Source: Faucicola sp032089155 (lineage in GTDB: Bacteria > Pseudomonadota > Gammaproteobacteria > Pseudomonadales > Moraxellaceae). From it: 25,737 nucleotides of DNA. Shown one piece after another: positions 7,072 through 14,834 of this stretch. The position numbers and the translations under genes were made by a program. The notes under the pieces were generated by a model, which did no database searches, was not told the DNA's origin, and was given only the letters and a program-made list of their open reading frames with translations. The DNA lies in NCBI GenBank assembly GCA_032089155.1, contig DAMDEV010000018.1, positions 1 through 25,737 on the forward strand, written 5' to 3'. How positions within the stretch are numbered: position 1 is the stretch's first letter; each line of letters opens with the position of its first letter.

Positions 7072-8583
7072 ATGCGTTATGCTGACCCTAATACCGACGG
7101 TGCTAAAATCAATTTTAAAGAAAAGTATGACAACTTTATTGGCGGCCAATGGGTTGCGCCGGTTAAAGGTGAGTACTTTGATAATATCTCACCCGTCAAC
7201 GGCAAGCCATTCGCCAAAGTCGCCAAATCAAGTCCAGAAGACATTGAACTTGCACTTGATGCTGCCCATACTGCTAAAACTAAGTGGAATGCGGCTTCAC
7301 CCACAGAGCGCTCTAATCTATTATTAAAAATCGCAGATCGCCTTGAGCAAAATATTGAGTTATTGGCAGTAGCTGAAACATGGGAAAACGGTAAACCCAT
7401 CCGTGAAACCTTGGCTGCGGATATACCACTTGCCATCGACCATTTTCGCTACTTTGCCGGTGCAATCCGCGCGCAAGAAGGCGGTGTTTCACCCATTGAT
7501 GATGACACTGTCGCTTATCACTTTCATGAACCTTTAGGTGTGGTTGGACAAATCATTCCTTGGAACTTTCCAATTTTAATGGCTACCTGGAAAATAGCGC
7601 CTGCACTAGCCGCGGGTAACTGCATCGTCTTAAAACCCGCCGAACAGACGCCTGTGAGCTTATTGGTGCTTGTTGAATTGATTCGAGATTTGCTACCAGC
7701 AGGTATTTTAAACATCGTGAATGGGTATGGCGAAGAGGTGGGTAGTCATTTAGCTAGAAGCCCACGCATCTCAAAAATTGCCTTTACTGGCTCAACCCCT
7801 GTCGGTCAGCTTATTATGAAGTATGCAACAGAGAATATTATTCCAGTTACTTTAGAATTAGGTGGTAAATCACCCAATATTTTCTTTGCCGATGTCATGG
7901 ATAAAGAAGATGATTACCTAGAAAAAGCGCTTGAAGGTTTTACTATGTTTGCGCTCAATCAAGGTGAAATATGTACCTGTCCTTCGAGAGCCTTAGTGCA
8001 TGAAAGTATCGCCGATGCCTTTTTGGCCAAAGCCGTAGAACGGGTAAAACGTATTAAAACAGGTCATCCATTGGACACAGAAACCATGATTGGTGCGCAA
8101 GCCTCTCAGGAACAACAAGACAAAATCTTAGGCTGTATTGCTACAGGTAAACAAGAAGGCGCCGAGCTTTTAACCGGTGGTAATGCAAGACATGAGGTGG
8201 GTGAAGGCTATTATATCGAGCCGACGATTTTTAAAGGCAATAATGATATGAAAATCTTCCAAGAAGAGATTTTTGGCCCAGTATTGTCTGTGACAACCTT
8301 CAAAGACTTTGATGATGCCATGCGTATTGCCAATGACACCATGTTTGGGCTAGGTGCTGGCGTTTGGGCACGTAGTGGCAATACTGCCTACCGTGCGGGG
8401 CGTGGTATTGAAGCTGGGCGAGTATGGACAAACTGTTACCACATTTATCCAGCCCATGCCGCATTTGGTGGTTACAAGAAATCAGGCATTGGGCGTGAAA
8501 ACCACAAAATGATGCTAGAGCATTACCAAAATACCAAAAATTTACTGGTCAGCTATTCTGAAAAACCGATGGGCTTCTTCTAG
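7072..8583 (+). CDS. NAD(P)+-dependent aldehyde dehydrogenase, ExaC/AldB/AcoD type
   Basis: It oxidises short-chain aldehydes, typically acetaldehyde to acetate, in the cytosol. The length (503 residues) and the start MRYADPNTDGAKINFKEKYDNF are characteristic of the ExaC/AcoD/AldB group (about 506-512 residues). Visible residues are the cofactor-fold signature FTGSTPVGQ (about 239-247), general base Glu262 in VTLELGGKSPN, and catalytic Cys301 in NQGEICTCPSRALV. EEIFGPVLSV and the C-terminal GGYKKSGIGRE are also normal. Start: ATG 7072 with AAAGGAAA about 9 bases upstream. It is divergent from the GAF regulator and ends with a strong terminator. With the iron alcohol dehydrogenase at 13186 it would complete ethanol-to-acetate oxidation, though the two are separated by the lactate operon. 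The exact physiological aldehyde is inferred. Confidence 0.92.
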   Translation: MRYADPNTDGAKINFKEKYDNFIGGQWVAPVKGEYFDNISPVNGKPFAKVAKSSPEDIELALDAAHTAKTKWNAASPTERSNLLLKIADRLEQNIELLAVAETWENGKPIRETLAADIPLAIDHFRYFAGAIRAQEGGVSPIDDDTVAYHFHEPLGVVGQIIPWNFPILMATWKIAPALAAGNCIVLKPAEQTPVSLLVLVELIRDLLPAGILNIVNGYGEEVGSHLARSPRISKIAFTGSTPVGQLIMKYATENIIPVTLELGGKSPNIFFADVMDKEDDYLEKALEGFTMFALNQGEICTCPSRALVHESIADAFLAKAVERVKRIKTGHPLDTETMIGAQASQEQQDKILGCIATGKQEGAELLTGGNARHEVGEGYYIEPTIFKGNNDMKIFQEEIFGPVLSVTTFKDFDDAMRIANDTMFGLGAGVWARSGNTAYRAGRGIEAGRVWTNCYHIYPAHAAFGGYKKSGIGRENHKMMLEHYQNTKNLLVSYSEKPMGFF

Positions 8584-8605
8584 AATTTGATTGGTCATAA
8601 ACAAC

Positions 8606-8633
8606 AAAAACCGCTCTCATAGAGCGGTTTTTT
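8606..8633 (+). terminator. rho-independent terminator of the aldehyde dehydrogenase gene
   Basis: AAAAACCGCTCT (8606-8617) pairs with AGAGCGGTTTTT (8621-8632) around a CAT loop, followed by T. The A-run on the left also gives it terminator form on the minus strand, so it could stop lldD transcripts coming from the right. Confidence 0.9.
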
Positions 8634-8848
8634 ATCGAAAATAAAAAATTTCAATATTAAATTTATTCACACTTGCTCAATCAACCCCTCATCATAAGCG
8701 GTTATTGGGCAATTAAGTTAATAGATTTTAAAGAAGCAAGTGGCGCACTTAGTTTAAAAAACTTGTAGTTTAGCCATAAAATCTTAGCATTTACCAAAAT
8801 AAAAAAATCCCATAAAGACGCTAAGGTTGACTATTTACTGTCAGTCTA

Positions 8849-9997
8849 TCAAGTCAAAGTACTAAAATCTACTAAACAGTCTCGATTGATATCTTGAATT
8901 CGGTTTGCACTGGTCAATGTCATTGCCACGCGCATTTCTTTATCTATCAAGTTGAGTAAATTGGTCACCCCGGCCTCACCATCGGCGGCTAACGCATAAA
9001 TAAATGCACGTCCTAACATACATAAATCCGCCCCCAATGCCAGCATTCTCACAACATCTAAGCCATTACGAATTCCCGAATCGACCAAGATTTTGATATC
9101 ACCTTTAACCGCATCGGCAATTTTGGGTAGGGCAGTGGCGGTTGACATCACCCCATCAAGCTGACGCCCACCATGATTGGAAACCACGATACCATCAGCG
9201 CCAAAACGTACCGCATCTTTGGCGTCTTGCGGGTCAAGAATGCCTTTGATGACCATAGCGCCATCCCAAAAATCACGAATCCATTCTAAGTCTTTCCAAG
9301 AAATCGAGGGATCAAAGTTATTACCCAGCCAACCGATATAATCTTCTAACCCGATTGCTTTACCCAGATATTTAGAAACATTACCCAAGTCATGGGGTCT
9401 TCCTAGCAATCCCACGTTCATTGCCCAGTGCGGATGGGTGCACGCTTGTAGATAGCGACGCATGGCGGCATTGGGTCCACTCATGCCAGAGTGCGCATCG
9501 CGATATCTCGCCCCTGGGACAGGCATATCGACGGTAAACACCAGCGTTGAGCAGCCTGCCGCTTTGGCACGCTCCAACACATTTTGCATAAACTTACGGT
9601 CACGCAACACATACAGCTGAAACCACATAGGGCGATTGATTTTTGGGGTCACTTCTTCGATAGGGCAGACTGATACCGTGGACATGGTAAATGGAATGCC
9701 TTTTTTATCGGCAGCCATGGCTGCTTGGACTTCACCACGGCGAGCATACATCCCTGTCAAACCTACCGGCGAGAGCGCCACAGGTAAAGACAGCTGTTCA
9801 CCAAAAATCTCAGTGGATAAATCAAGCTGCGTCATGTCTTTTAGAACCCGCTGACGTAAGGCAATACTCGATAAGTCTTCAACATTACGTTTTAGGGTGT
9901 ATTCGGCATACGCCCCACCATCAATGTAGTGGAATAAAAAAGGGGGTAAACGGCGGCGAGCCGCTTCTCGGTAATCATTGGCAGAAGAAATAATCAT
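8849..9997 (-). CDS. lldD: L-lactate dehydrogenase (quinone), FMN-dependent LldD
   Basis: LldD oxidises L-lactate to pyruvate at the cytoplasmic face of the inner membrane, passing electrons to quinone. The 382-residue protein aligns without visible gaps to what I recall of E. coli LldD (396 residues) from MIIS..DYR..A onward; only the C-terminal tail is shorter. Signatures are FLFHYIDGGAYAEYTLKRN (about 20-38), the FMN-binding stretches PVALSPVGLTGMYARRGE and WFQLYVLRDR, and the catalytic His in GIVVSNHGGRQLDGV (His275), followed by DSGIRNGLDVVRMLALGAD. Start ATG 9997 has an AGGGA box upstream. It is the last gene of lldP-lldR-lldD. The 174-bp gap to lldR is long for an operon and is half filled by a 16-bp tandem repeat. 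Confidence 0.96.
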   Translation of the reverse strand: MIISSANDYREAARRRLPPFLFHYIDGGAYAEYTLKRNVEDLSSIALRQRVLKDMTQLDLSTEIFGEQLSLPVALSPVGLTGMYARRGEVQAAMAADKKGIPFTMSTVSVCPIEEVTPKINRPMWFQLYVLRDRKFMQNVLERAKAAGCSTLVFTVDMPVPGARYRDAHSGMSGPNAAMRRYLQACTHPHWAMNVGLLGRPHDLGNVSKYLGKAIGLEDYIGWLGNNFDPSISWKDLEWIRDFWDGAMVIKGILDPQDAKDAVRFGADGIVVSNHGGRQLDGVMSTATALPKIADAVKGDIKILVDSGIRNGLDVVRMLALGADLCMLGRAFIYALAADGEAGVTNLLNLIDKEMRVAMTLTSANRIQDINRDCLVDFSTLT

Positions 9998-10104
9998 AAT
10001 ATCCCTATCTTAGCTGTGTTATGAATGGTAGAAATAGCCACGAGCATTTAAACCTGTTTACACTAAAATGCGTTTATAAAATGCGGCTGCATTAACAGGC
10101 ACCT

Positions 10105-10184
10105 GTATTAAAAAGCATCAGTATTAAAAAGCATCAGTATTAAAAAGCATCTGTATTAAAAAGCATCTGTATTAAAAAACATCA
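10105..10184. repeat. 16-bp tandem repeat, five copies, between lldR and lldD
   Basis: Five head-to-tail units of GTATTAAAAAGCATC(A/T) at 10105-10120, 10121-10136, 10137-10152, 10153-10168 and 10169-10184. Units 1-4 differ only in the last base; unit 5 has one further change (AACATC). The lldR stop codon (10174-10172) and its last codons lie in unit 5, so copy-number change would leave the LldR protein intact but alter the spacing to lldD. On the mRNA strand each unit reads GATGCTTTTTAATAC. Confidence 0.95.
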
Positions 10185-10945
10185 GTGGCCAACCGGGAAA
10201 CTCGCTGTCTGCGAGCCGTTGCCTCATCAATCTTGGCAACCTGTTTTATCACAAATTCAATATGCTCACCCACGGCTTTGCGAGCTAATTCACTATCACG
10301 CGCGATAATCGCATTCATCATTGCCATGTGCTGCGTATGTAAGGTTTCAAAGCCATAATGCTCGGTGTAGATTTTTCGCCGAGCCAATACCACGTTATGT
10401 CGCAGTAGATGAAAAACATTTTTCATCATCTGCAACAATACCGCATTTTGGGAGGCTTCAGCAATCGCTAAATGAAAATTGGCATCGGCAATAGCGGCTT
10501 GTTCGGTATCGCCATGAGCCTGACTGTTTGCTAACTGCTCGTAGTAAAAGCGGATTTTTTCAATGTCTTGCTTGCTGGCCCTTTGGGCAGCGTACCAGGC
10601 TGTACCGCCTTCTAGTACAATTCTTGCTTCTTGCACATCTAGACGATACAGGGGATCGGCTTCTAATAACGGGGTTAGGGTCTGTAATATCAGATTATCA
10701 GACAGCGCCACAAGGGGTTGGTTCTGTTTAATTTTTTGCACATCTTTGACAAACGTTCCCGACCCAATACGACTTTCGGTAATACCGACACTATTCATCT
10801 GCTGTAACGCTTCACGCAGTGCGGTACGAGATACGCCTAGTCGCTCACACAAATGGCGCTCGGCAGGTAATCTATCGCCATTTTTTAGTCCTTCACGGTC
10901 TATTAGCGAAATTAATTGTTCAATGACCTGCGTTGCAACCTTCAT
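10172..10945 (-). CDS. lldR: GntR/FadR-family lactate-responsive regulator LldR
   Basis: This 257-residue protein has an N-terminal winged helix-turn-helix of GntR type (GDRLPAERHLCERLGVSRTALREALQQM, about residues 23-50, then IGSGTFV) and a C-terminal all-helical FadR/FCD ligand domain (about 85-235) with the metal/ligand phrase ADANFHLAIAEAS. Length and phrases such as LPAER, LGVSR, LREAL and FHLAIAEAS match E. coli LldR (258 residues). LldR represses lldPRD and releases on L-lactate in known systems; the two TTGGT...ACCAA palindromes near lldP are the expected targets. It begins 13 bp after the lldP stop (AAGG upstream of ATG 10945). The last codons fall in the tandem repeat, which supplies the stop. 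Confidence 0.94.
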   Translation of the reverse strand: MKVATQVIEQLISLIDREGLKNGDRLPAERHLCERLGVSRTALREALQQMNSVGITESRIGSGTFVKDVQKIKQNQPLVALSDNLILQTLTPLLEADPLYRLDVQEARIVLEGGTAWYAAQRASKQDIEKIRFYYEQLANSQAHGDTEQAAIADANFHLAIAEASQNAVLLQMMKNVFHLLRHNVVLARRKIYTEHYGFETLHTQHMAMMNAIIARDSELARKAVGEHIEFVIKQVAKIDEATARRQRVSRLATDVF

Positions 10946-10958
10946 ACCTTACCCATCA

Positions 10959-12662
10959 TTATCCTTGTGGAATCATCCAAGGCACGACATACGCTTGTAG
11001 CGTAATGAGCGCGCCCATCATAATGGTAAAAATAATACTATGTTTGACGGTAAATCTGAACAAGTCCGACTCTTTACCCACCAAACCTGTGGCGGCACAG
11101 GCAATGGCAATGGATTGCGGGGAAATCATTTTACCGGTCACCCCACCTGAGGTATTCGCTGCCACTAACAATACCTCAGGCACACCAATTTGCCGAGCGG
11201 TGGTGGCTTGAAGGGCGGCAAATAACGCATTGGCTGACGTGTCTGAGCCTGTCAAAAATACCCCTAACCAACCCAAAAATGGTGAAAAGAAGGTAAAAGC
11301 TTTGCCCGTGTGTGCCAATGCTAACGCTAAGGTAGCAGACAACCCCGAATAATTGGCGATAAACGCAAATGCCAACACCATACCAATAGAATAAATCGGG
11401 GTGCGTAGCTCTTTAATGGTTTCGCCAAACGTCGATAACGCTTGTTTAGGACGCATTTTTAGCATCACGATGGAGATAATCGCCGCTAACATGATGGCTG
11501 TACCTGTTGCCGAGAACCAATCAAATTTATAAATGGCCGCATAGTCGGTAATTTTGGTGACGACTGGGGGTAGTTTTTGTACCGCATTGTGCAAATACGG
11601 CACATTAATACTCATCACCATATCGACCAACGCCCCATCAGGATGACCATCTTTGCCTTTGACAAACAAATCTTTAAACGGCTTAATGCTCCATAACGAT
11701 ACCATTGCTGTCAAAATCACAAACGGCATCCAAGCTTTGATGATTTGAGCGAGCGAATAATGGGTGGTTGGCAACGGTGCTGATACGCTTGTGTTATCAC
11801 CCCTCTGATTTTTGCCATCGACTTGATTTTCAAAACGGAATATGTGCTTGGGCTGCCACACTTTAAATAGCAGCGTCAAACTGACTAACGAGGCAATAGC
11901 AGCGGTAATATCAGGCAACTCAGGTCCAATGTAGTTTGAGGTCAAAAACTGCGCAATGGCAAATGACCCACCACCGACTACAATCGCTGGGAAGGTTTCA
12001 CGAACCCCGCGCCACCCGTCCATAATCGCCATAATCCACACTAGCACAATGGGCACAATAAAAGGCAACTGACGTCCGACCATTTGGCTAATGGCATGGG
12101 TTTCTACCCCAGATACTTGGCCTGCCACGATGATTGGAATTCCCATCGCACCAAAGGCAACAGGGGCTGTATTGACGATGAGGCAAAGTCCAGCGGCATA
12201 CAAAGGCTTAAACCCTAATCCGACCAATAACGCTGCTGTGATAGCTACAGGCGCACCAAAACCTGCTGCGCCCTCCAAAAAAGTACCAAAGGCAAACCCG
12301 ACCAGTAACATCTGTAACCGTTGGTCTTCGGTCAGCGATAAAATACTGGAGCGGATAATATCAAATTGCCCTGTTTTTACCGTGACTTTGTATAAAAATA
12401 CCGCACCGATAATAATCCAAGCGATGGGCCAAAGCCCGTAGAAGAATCCATAAATCGCGGATGATAGCGCTAACGTCACCGGCATCTGATATAAAAACAG
12501 GGCAACAAGCAGCGCCAAAACAACGGTAATGGTGCCTGCGACACTACCTTTTAAACGAAATACCGCCAAGGCTAGAAAAAAGAAGATAATTGGGATGAGG
12601 GCAATGGCACTTGAAAGCCAAATATTGCCCATGGGATCGTAAATCTGTTGCCAATGTTGCAT
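10959..12662 (-). CDS. lldP: L-lactate permease LldP
   Basis: LldP is an inner-membrane lactate:H+ symporter with about 12-14 membrane segments. Long stretches match my recollection of E. coli LldP, including WQQ.YDP.GNIWLSS at the N-terminus, SVKTGQFDIIRSSILS-like (here TVKTGQ...), LEGAAGFGAPVAITAALLVG, YAAGLCLIVNTAPVAFGAMG, and, C-terminally, the FLTGSDTSANALF and NTSGGVTGKMISPQSIAIA regions. The frame opens at ATG 12674, but the GGAGGAA Shine-Dalgarno lies between that codon and the double ATG at 12665/12662. The ATG at 12662 (MQHWQQIYDP, 567 residues) therefore fits both spacing and homology. A hydrophilic loop after about residue 280 (QVDGKNQRGDNTS) is a little variable. It leads the lldPRD operon. 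Confidence 0.96.
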   Translation of the reverse strand: MQHWQQIYDPMGNIWLSSAIALIPIIFFFLALAVFRLKGSVAGTITVVLALLVALFLYQMPVTLALSSAIYGFFYGLWPIAWIIIGAVFLYKVTVKTGQFDIIRSSILSLTEDQRLQMLLVGFAFGTFLEGAAGFGAPVAITAALLVGLGFKPLYAAGLCLIVNTAPVAFGAMGIPIIVAGQVSGVETHAISQMVGRQLPFIVPIVLVWIMAIMDGWRGVRETFPAIVVGGGSFAIAQFLTSNYIGPELPDITAAIASLVSLTLLFKVWQPKHIFRFENQVDGKNQRGDNTSVSAPLPTTHYSLAQIIKAWMPFVILTAMVSLWSIKPFKDLFVKGKDGHPDGALVDMVMSINVPYLHNAVQKLPPVVTKITDYAAIYKFDWFSATGTAIMLAAIISIVMLKMRPKQALSTFGETIKELRTPIYSIGMVLAFAFIANYSGLSATLALALAHTGKAFTFFSPFLGWLGVFLTGSDTSANALFAALQATTARQIGVPEVLLVAANTSGGVTGKMISPQSIAIACAATGLVGKESDLFRFTVKHSIIFTIMMGALITLQAYVVPWMIPQG

Positions 12663-12681
12663 CATTTCCTCCATGAAATAA

Positions 12682-12694
12682 TTGGTATTACCAA
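12682..12694. promoter_or_regulatory. LldR-type operator O1 (TTGGTATTACCAA)
   Basis: A perfect inverted repeat, TTGGT-ATT-ACCAA, of the form known for FadR-subfamily regulators such as LldR/PdhR. It is centred at 12688, between the lldP start and its likely promoter (roughly +38), a roadblock or loop position. Confidence 0.8.
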
Positions 12695-12732
12695 AATAGT
12701 CTGAGTATCAATAATTGGTTAAATAATAAAGA

Positions 12733-12762
12733 ATATTATGCTTTAATTCAATCAAATTTCAA
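12733..12762 (-). promoter_or_regulatory. candidate lldP promoter
   Basis: On the minus strand TTGAAA (12762-12757) and TAATAT (12738-12733) are 18 bp apart, giving a start near 12726 and a leader of about 64 bases. It lies between the two operators. A further half-site AATTGGTT is at 12713-12720. Confidence 0.55.
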
Positions 12763-12793
12763 AAAAACAGTGATATTTATAAGGTTTTTTGTA

Positions 12794-12810
12794 AATTGGT
12801 AATACCAATT
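12794..12810. promoter_or_regulatory. LldR-type operator O2 (AATTGGTAATACCAATT)
   Basis: A 17-bp perfect palindrome, AATTGGT-AAT-ACCAATT, centred at 12802, 114 bp from O1 and about 32 bp upstream of the lldP -35 box. The half-site TTGGTATTG follows at 12854. The 511-bp gap to the alcohol dehydrogenase otherwise shows no clear gene apart from the small coding-like frame listed at 12827. Confidence 0.8.
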
Positions 12811-12826
12811 TTGATAGTAATATGAC

Positions 12827-12964
12827 TTGTTGTGTGAACGGATACAAAAAAACTTGGTATTGAAGTCAGCCGAGGTTCAAGTTTTTGCTATCGGGCTGCG
12901 TGATGAAAGCTACCCAGTGTTTTGCTGTATGGTTGACAGCACAAGCCATGAGGGACGCAAGTAG
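12827..12964 (+). other. coding-like short frame, unidentified (possible gene remnant)
   Basis: Within the AT-rich lldP-adh gap, a stretch of higher G+C reads through without stops from about 12821 to a TAG at 12962-12964, and ends with a protein-like phrase (VQVFAIGLRDESYPVF, then a CCMVDSTSHEGRK-like tail). There is no ATG in the upstream part (only TTG codons at 12827, 12830 and 12854) and no ribosome-binding site. I do not recognise a family. It may be a decayed gene end or chance. Confidence 0.2.
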
Positions 12965-13185
12965 AGTGCTTTATTTTTTCAAAAGACATCAAGTAAAGTA
13001 ACTTTTTGACTAAGGTAGGTTAATAGTAGGTAGAGAGCATTGGATGAATTAACTACAATCAAGTCATAGTGATTTTATAAAAATATATTAGTACATCTTA
13101 TCTATTTGTAATGATGACAAAAAACTAGGCGTACGAATAAAATTACTATATACCCTAACCATAAAAGATTAAAAGGAATTTAATC

Positions 13186-14358
13186 ATGGCTTATAAGCAA
13201 ATCTCCGATCAAACCAGTGGCTTTTTTATTCCCTGCGTATCATTATTTGGACCTGGCTGTGTCAAAGAAGTGGGCTCAAAAGCCAAAGACCTAGGTGCTA
13301 AAAAAGCGCTTATTGTAACTGACCAAGGGCTGAACAAAGCAGGTGTTCCAGACATTATCATTAAACATTTAAGCGAACAAGGTATTGATAGCTACGTATT
13401 TGCAGGTGCAGAGCCAAATCCAACTGACAAAAATGTCCACGATGGCGTCACAGCGTATCAGGATAACGGCTGTGATTTTATCATCTCATTGGGTGGTGGT
13501 TCGTCACATGACTGTGCAAAAGGGATTGGTCTAGTAACGGCAGGCGGTGGTCATATCCGTGACTATGAAGGTATTGATAAAAGTAAAGTGCCAATGACAC
13601 CATTGATTGCTATCAATACCACGGCAGGTACAGCATCAGAGATGACACGTTTTTGTATTATCACCAACACCGATACCCACGTCAAAATGGCGATTGTAGA
13701 TTGGCGTTGTACCCCTCTTATTGCTATTGATGACCCTCGACTGATGACTGCTAAACCTGCATCTTTAACTGCGGCAACAGGTATGGATGCGCTAACCCAT
13801 GCGGTAGAGGCGTATGTATCGACTGCTGCAAATCCGATTACAGACGCTTGTGCTGAAAAAGCCATACGAATGATTCAACAATGGCTGCGTCAAGCAGTAG
13901 CAAATGGCGAAAACATTGAAGCGCGTGAGGCTATGAGCTACGCCCAATACTTAGCAGGCATGGCGTTTAATAACGCCTCACTAGGCTATGTACATGCAAT
14001 GGCGCACCAGTTAGGTGGATTCTACAATCTGCCACACGGTGTCTGTAATGCGATTTTGTTACCGCACGTCTGTGAGTTTAACCTGATTTCAACCCCTGAG
14101 CGTTATGCAGATATTGCTGAATTTATGGGCATTGATATCAAAGGCATGACTCGGGCAGAAGCAGGTAAGGCAGGCATCAATGCAATTCGTGAACTATCCC
14201 AATCGGTAGGTATTCCTACCGGACTCACTGAGCTTGGTGTCAAACAAGAAGACCTTGCCATCATGGCAACCAATGCCCAAAACGATGCTTGTATGCTCAC
14301 CAACCCACGTAAGGCAAATCATGATCAGGTCGTAGCAATCTTTGCCGCTGCCATGTAA
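13186..14358 (+). CDS. iron-containing alcohol dehydrogenase (class III, YiaY-like)
   Basis: This is a cytosolic NAD+-dependent alcohol dehydrogenase of the Fe-ADH family, 390 residues against about 383 for E. coli YiaY. The N-terminal Rossmann-like part has FGPGCVKEVG and the nucleotide-binding GGGSSHDCAK (about 103-112), and the C-terminal helical half carries the metal ligands. By family spacing these are Asp201 and His205 (GMDALTHAVEAY), His270 (GYVHAMAHQLGG) and His284 (NLPHGVCNAILLPHV). The start ATG 13186 has AAGGA about 9 bases upstream. Likely substrates are ethanol or other short primary alcohols; this is inferred from family and from the nearby aldehyde dehydrogenase. It is divergent from lldP, but 376 bp separates its start from the nearer operator, so shared LldR control is uncertain. 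A terminator follows. Confidence 0.92.
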   Translation: MAYKQISDQTSGFFIPCVSLFGPGCVKEVGSKAKDLGAKKALIVTDQGLNKAGVPDIIIKHLSEQGIDSYVFAGAEPNPTDKNVHDGVTAYQDNGCDFIISLGGGSSHDCAKGIGLVTAGGGHIRDYEGIDKSKVPMTPLIAINTTAGTASEMTRFCIITNTDTHVKMAIVDWRCTPLIAIDDPRLMTAKPASLTAATGMDALTHAVEAYVSTAANPITDACAEKAIRMIQQWLRQAVANGENIEAREAMSYAQYLAGMAFNNASLGYVHAMAHQLGGFYNLPHGVCNAILLPHVCEFNLISTPERYADIAEFMGIDIKGMTRAEAGKAGINAIRELSQSVGIPTGLTELGVKQEDLAIMATNAQNDACMLTNPRKANHDQVVAIFAAAM

Positions 14359-14403
14359 CATTGTAACAATCTAACATCAAACTAAAACAGACTCACAGCA
14401 GTA

Positions 14404-14431
14404 AAAAAGGGGACTTTAATAGTCTCCTTTT
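14404..14431 (+). terminator. rho-independent terminator of the alcohol dehydrogenase gene
   Basis: GGGGACT (14409-14415) pairs with AGTCTCC (14421-14427), one G-T wobble, 5-base loop, followed by TTTT. It separates this gene from dld. Confidence 0.8.
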
Positions 14432-14438
14432 ACATTAA

Positions 14439-14465
14439 GCGCTGATACAAAGCGCATAAATTTTT
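14439..14465. repeat. short hairpin element, copy B
   Basis: GCGCT (14439-14443) and AGCGC (14451-14455) form a hairpin followed by ATAAATTTTT. It resembles copy A at 3720-3746 in arms, loop and the AT tail, and likewise adjoins a terminator. Confidence 0.35.
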
Positions 14466-14499
14466 GCGTAAATTGATTGAAATATAGTAGCATACAGGG

Positions 14500-14784
14500 A
14501 TGAAACAAAAACTCATCACTCGCTTATACCACTGCCAATGCTTATGGTTAACCCAAGAAAGCTACACACTTAGCCACTATGCCAAGCCTCATCTAAGACA
14601 AAATCTGTTAGTAAAAAATCTAGTAGGACAAATCAGCGATAACCGCATCTACAATCGAGCCACCGATGGTAAACGCACACTTGACCATCTTAACGCTATG
14701 CTTAGCCCTACTATCGAACACAATCCTATCTTTGGTAAAACCAGACCGGTTCAACTATCAACCAGTCAATACAATCGCCAATAA
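14500..14784 (+). CDS. hypothetical protein, 94 residues, doubtful
   Basis: An open frame from ATG 14500 between the alcohol dehydrogenase terminator and dld. The protein is basic and polar with no signal peptide or membrane segment (it starts MKQKLITRLYHCQCLWL). A phrase such as DNRIYNRATDGKRTLDHLNAMLSP looks protein-like, but I recognise no family. CAGGG abuts the ATG with no spacing, so there is no proper Shine-Dalgarno; a TATAGT about 17 bases upstream could give a nearly leaderless transcript. It could be a real orphan, a decayed gene, or chance. It does not overlap dld, whose own ribosome-binding site is 40-50 bases further on. Confidence 0.3.
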   Translation: MKQKLITRLYHCQCLWLTQESYTLSHYAKPHLRQNLLVKNLVGQISDNRIYNRATDGKRTLDHLNAMLSPTIEHNPIFGKTRPVQLSTSQYNRQ

Positions 14785-14834
14785 AACCTCATGACTCATT
14801 TAAGCAATAAGTTTAATCAATAAGGATATTTATC

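Noticed and set aside
12091..12441. 116-codon plus-strand frame
   Set aside because: Antisense to lldP; Pro/Ala/Asn-rich shadow of the permease coding sequence.
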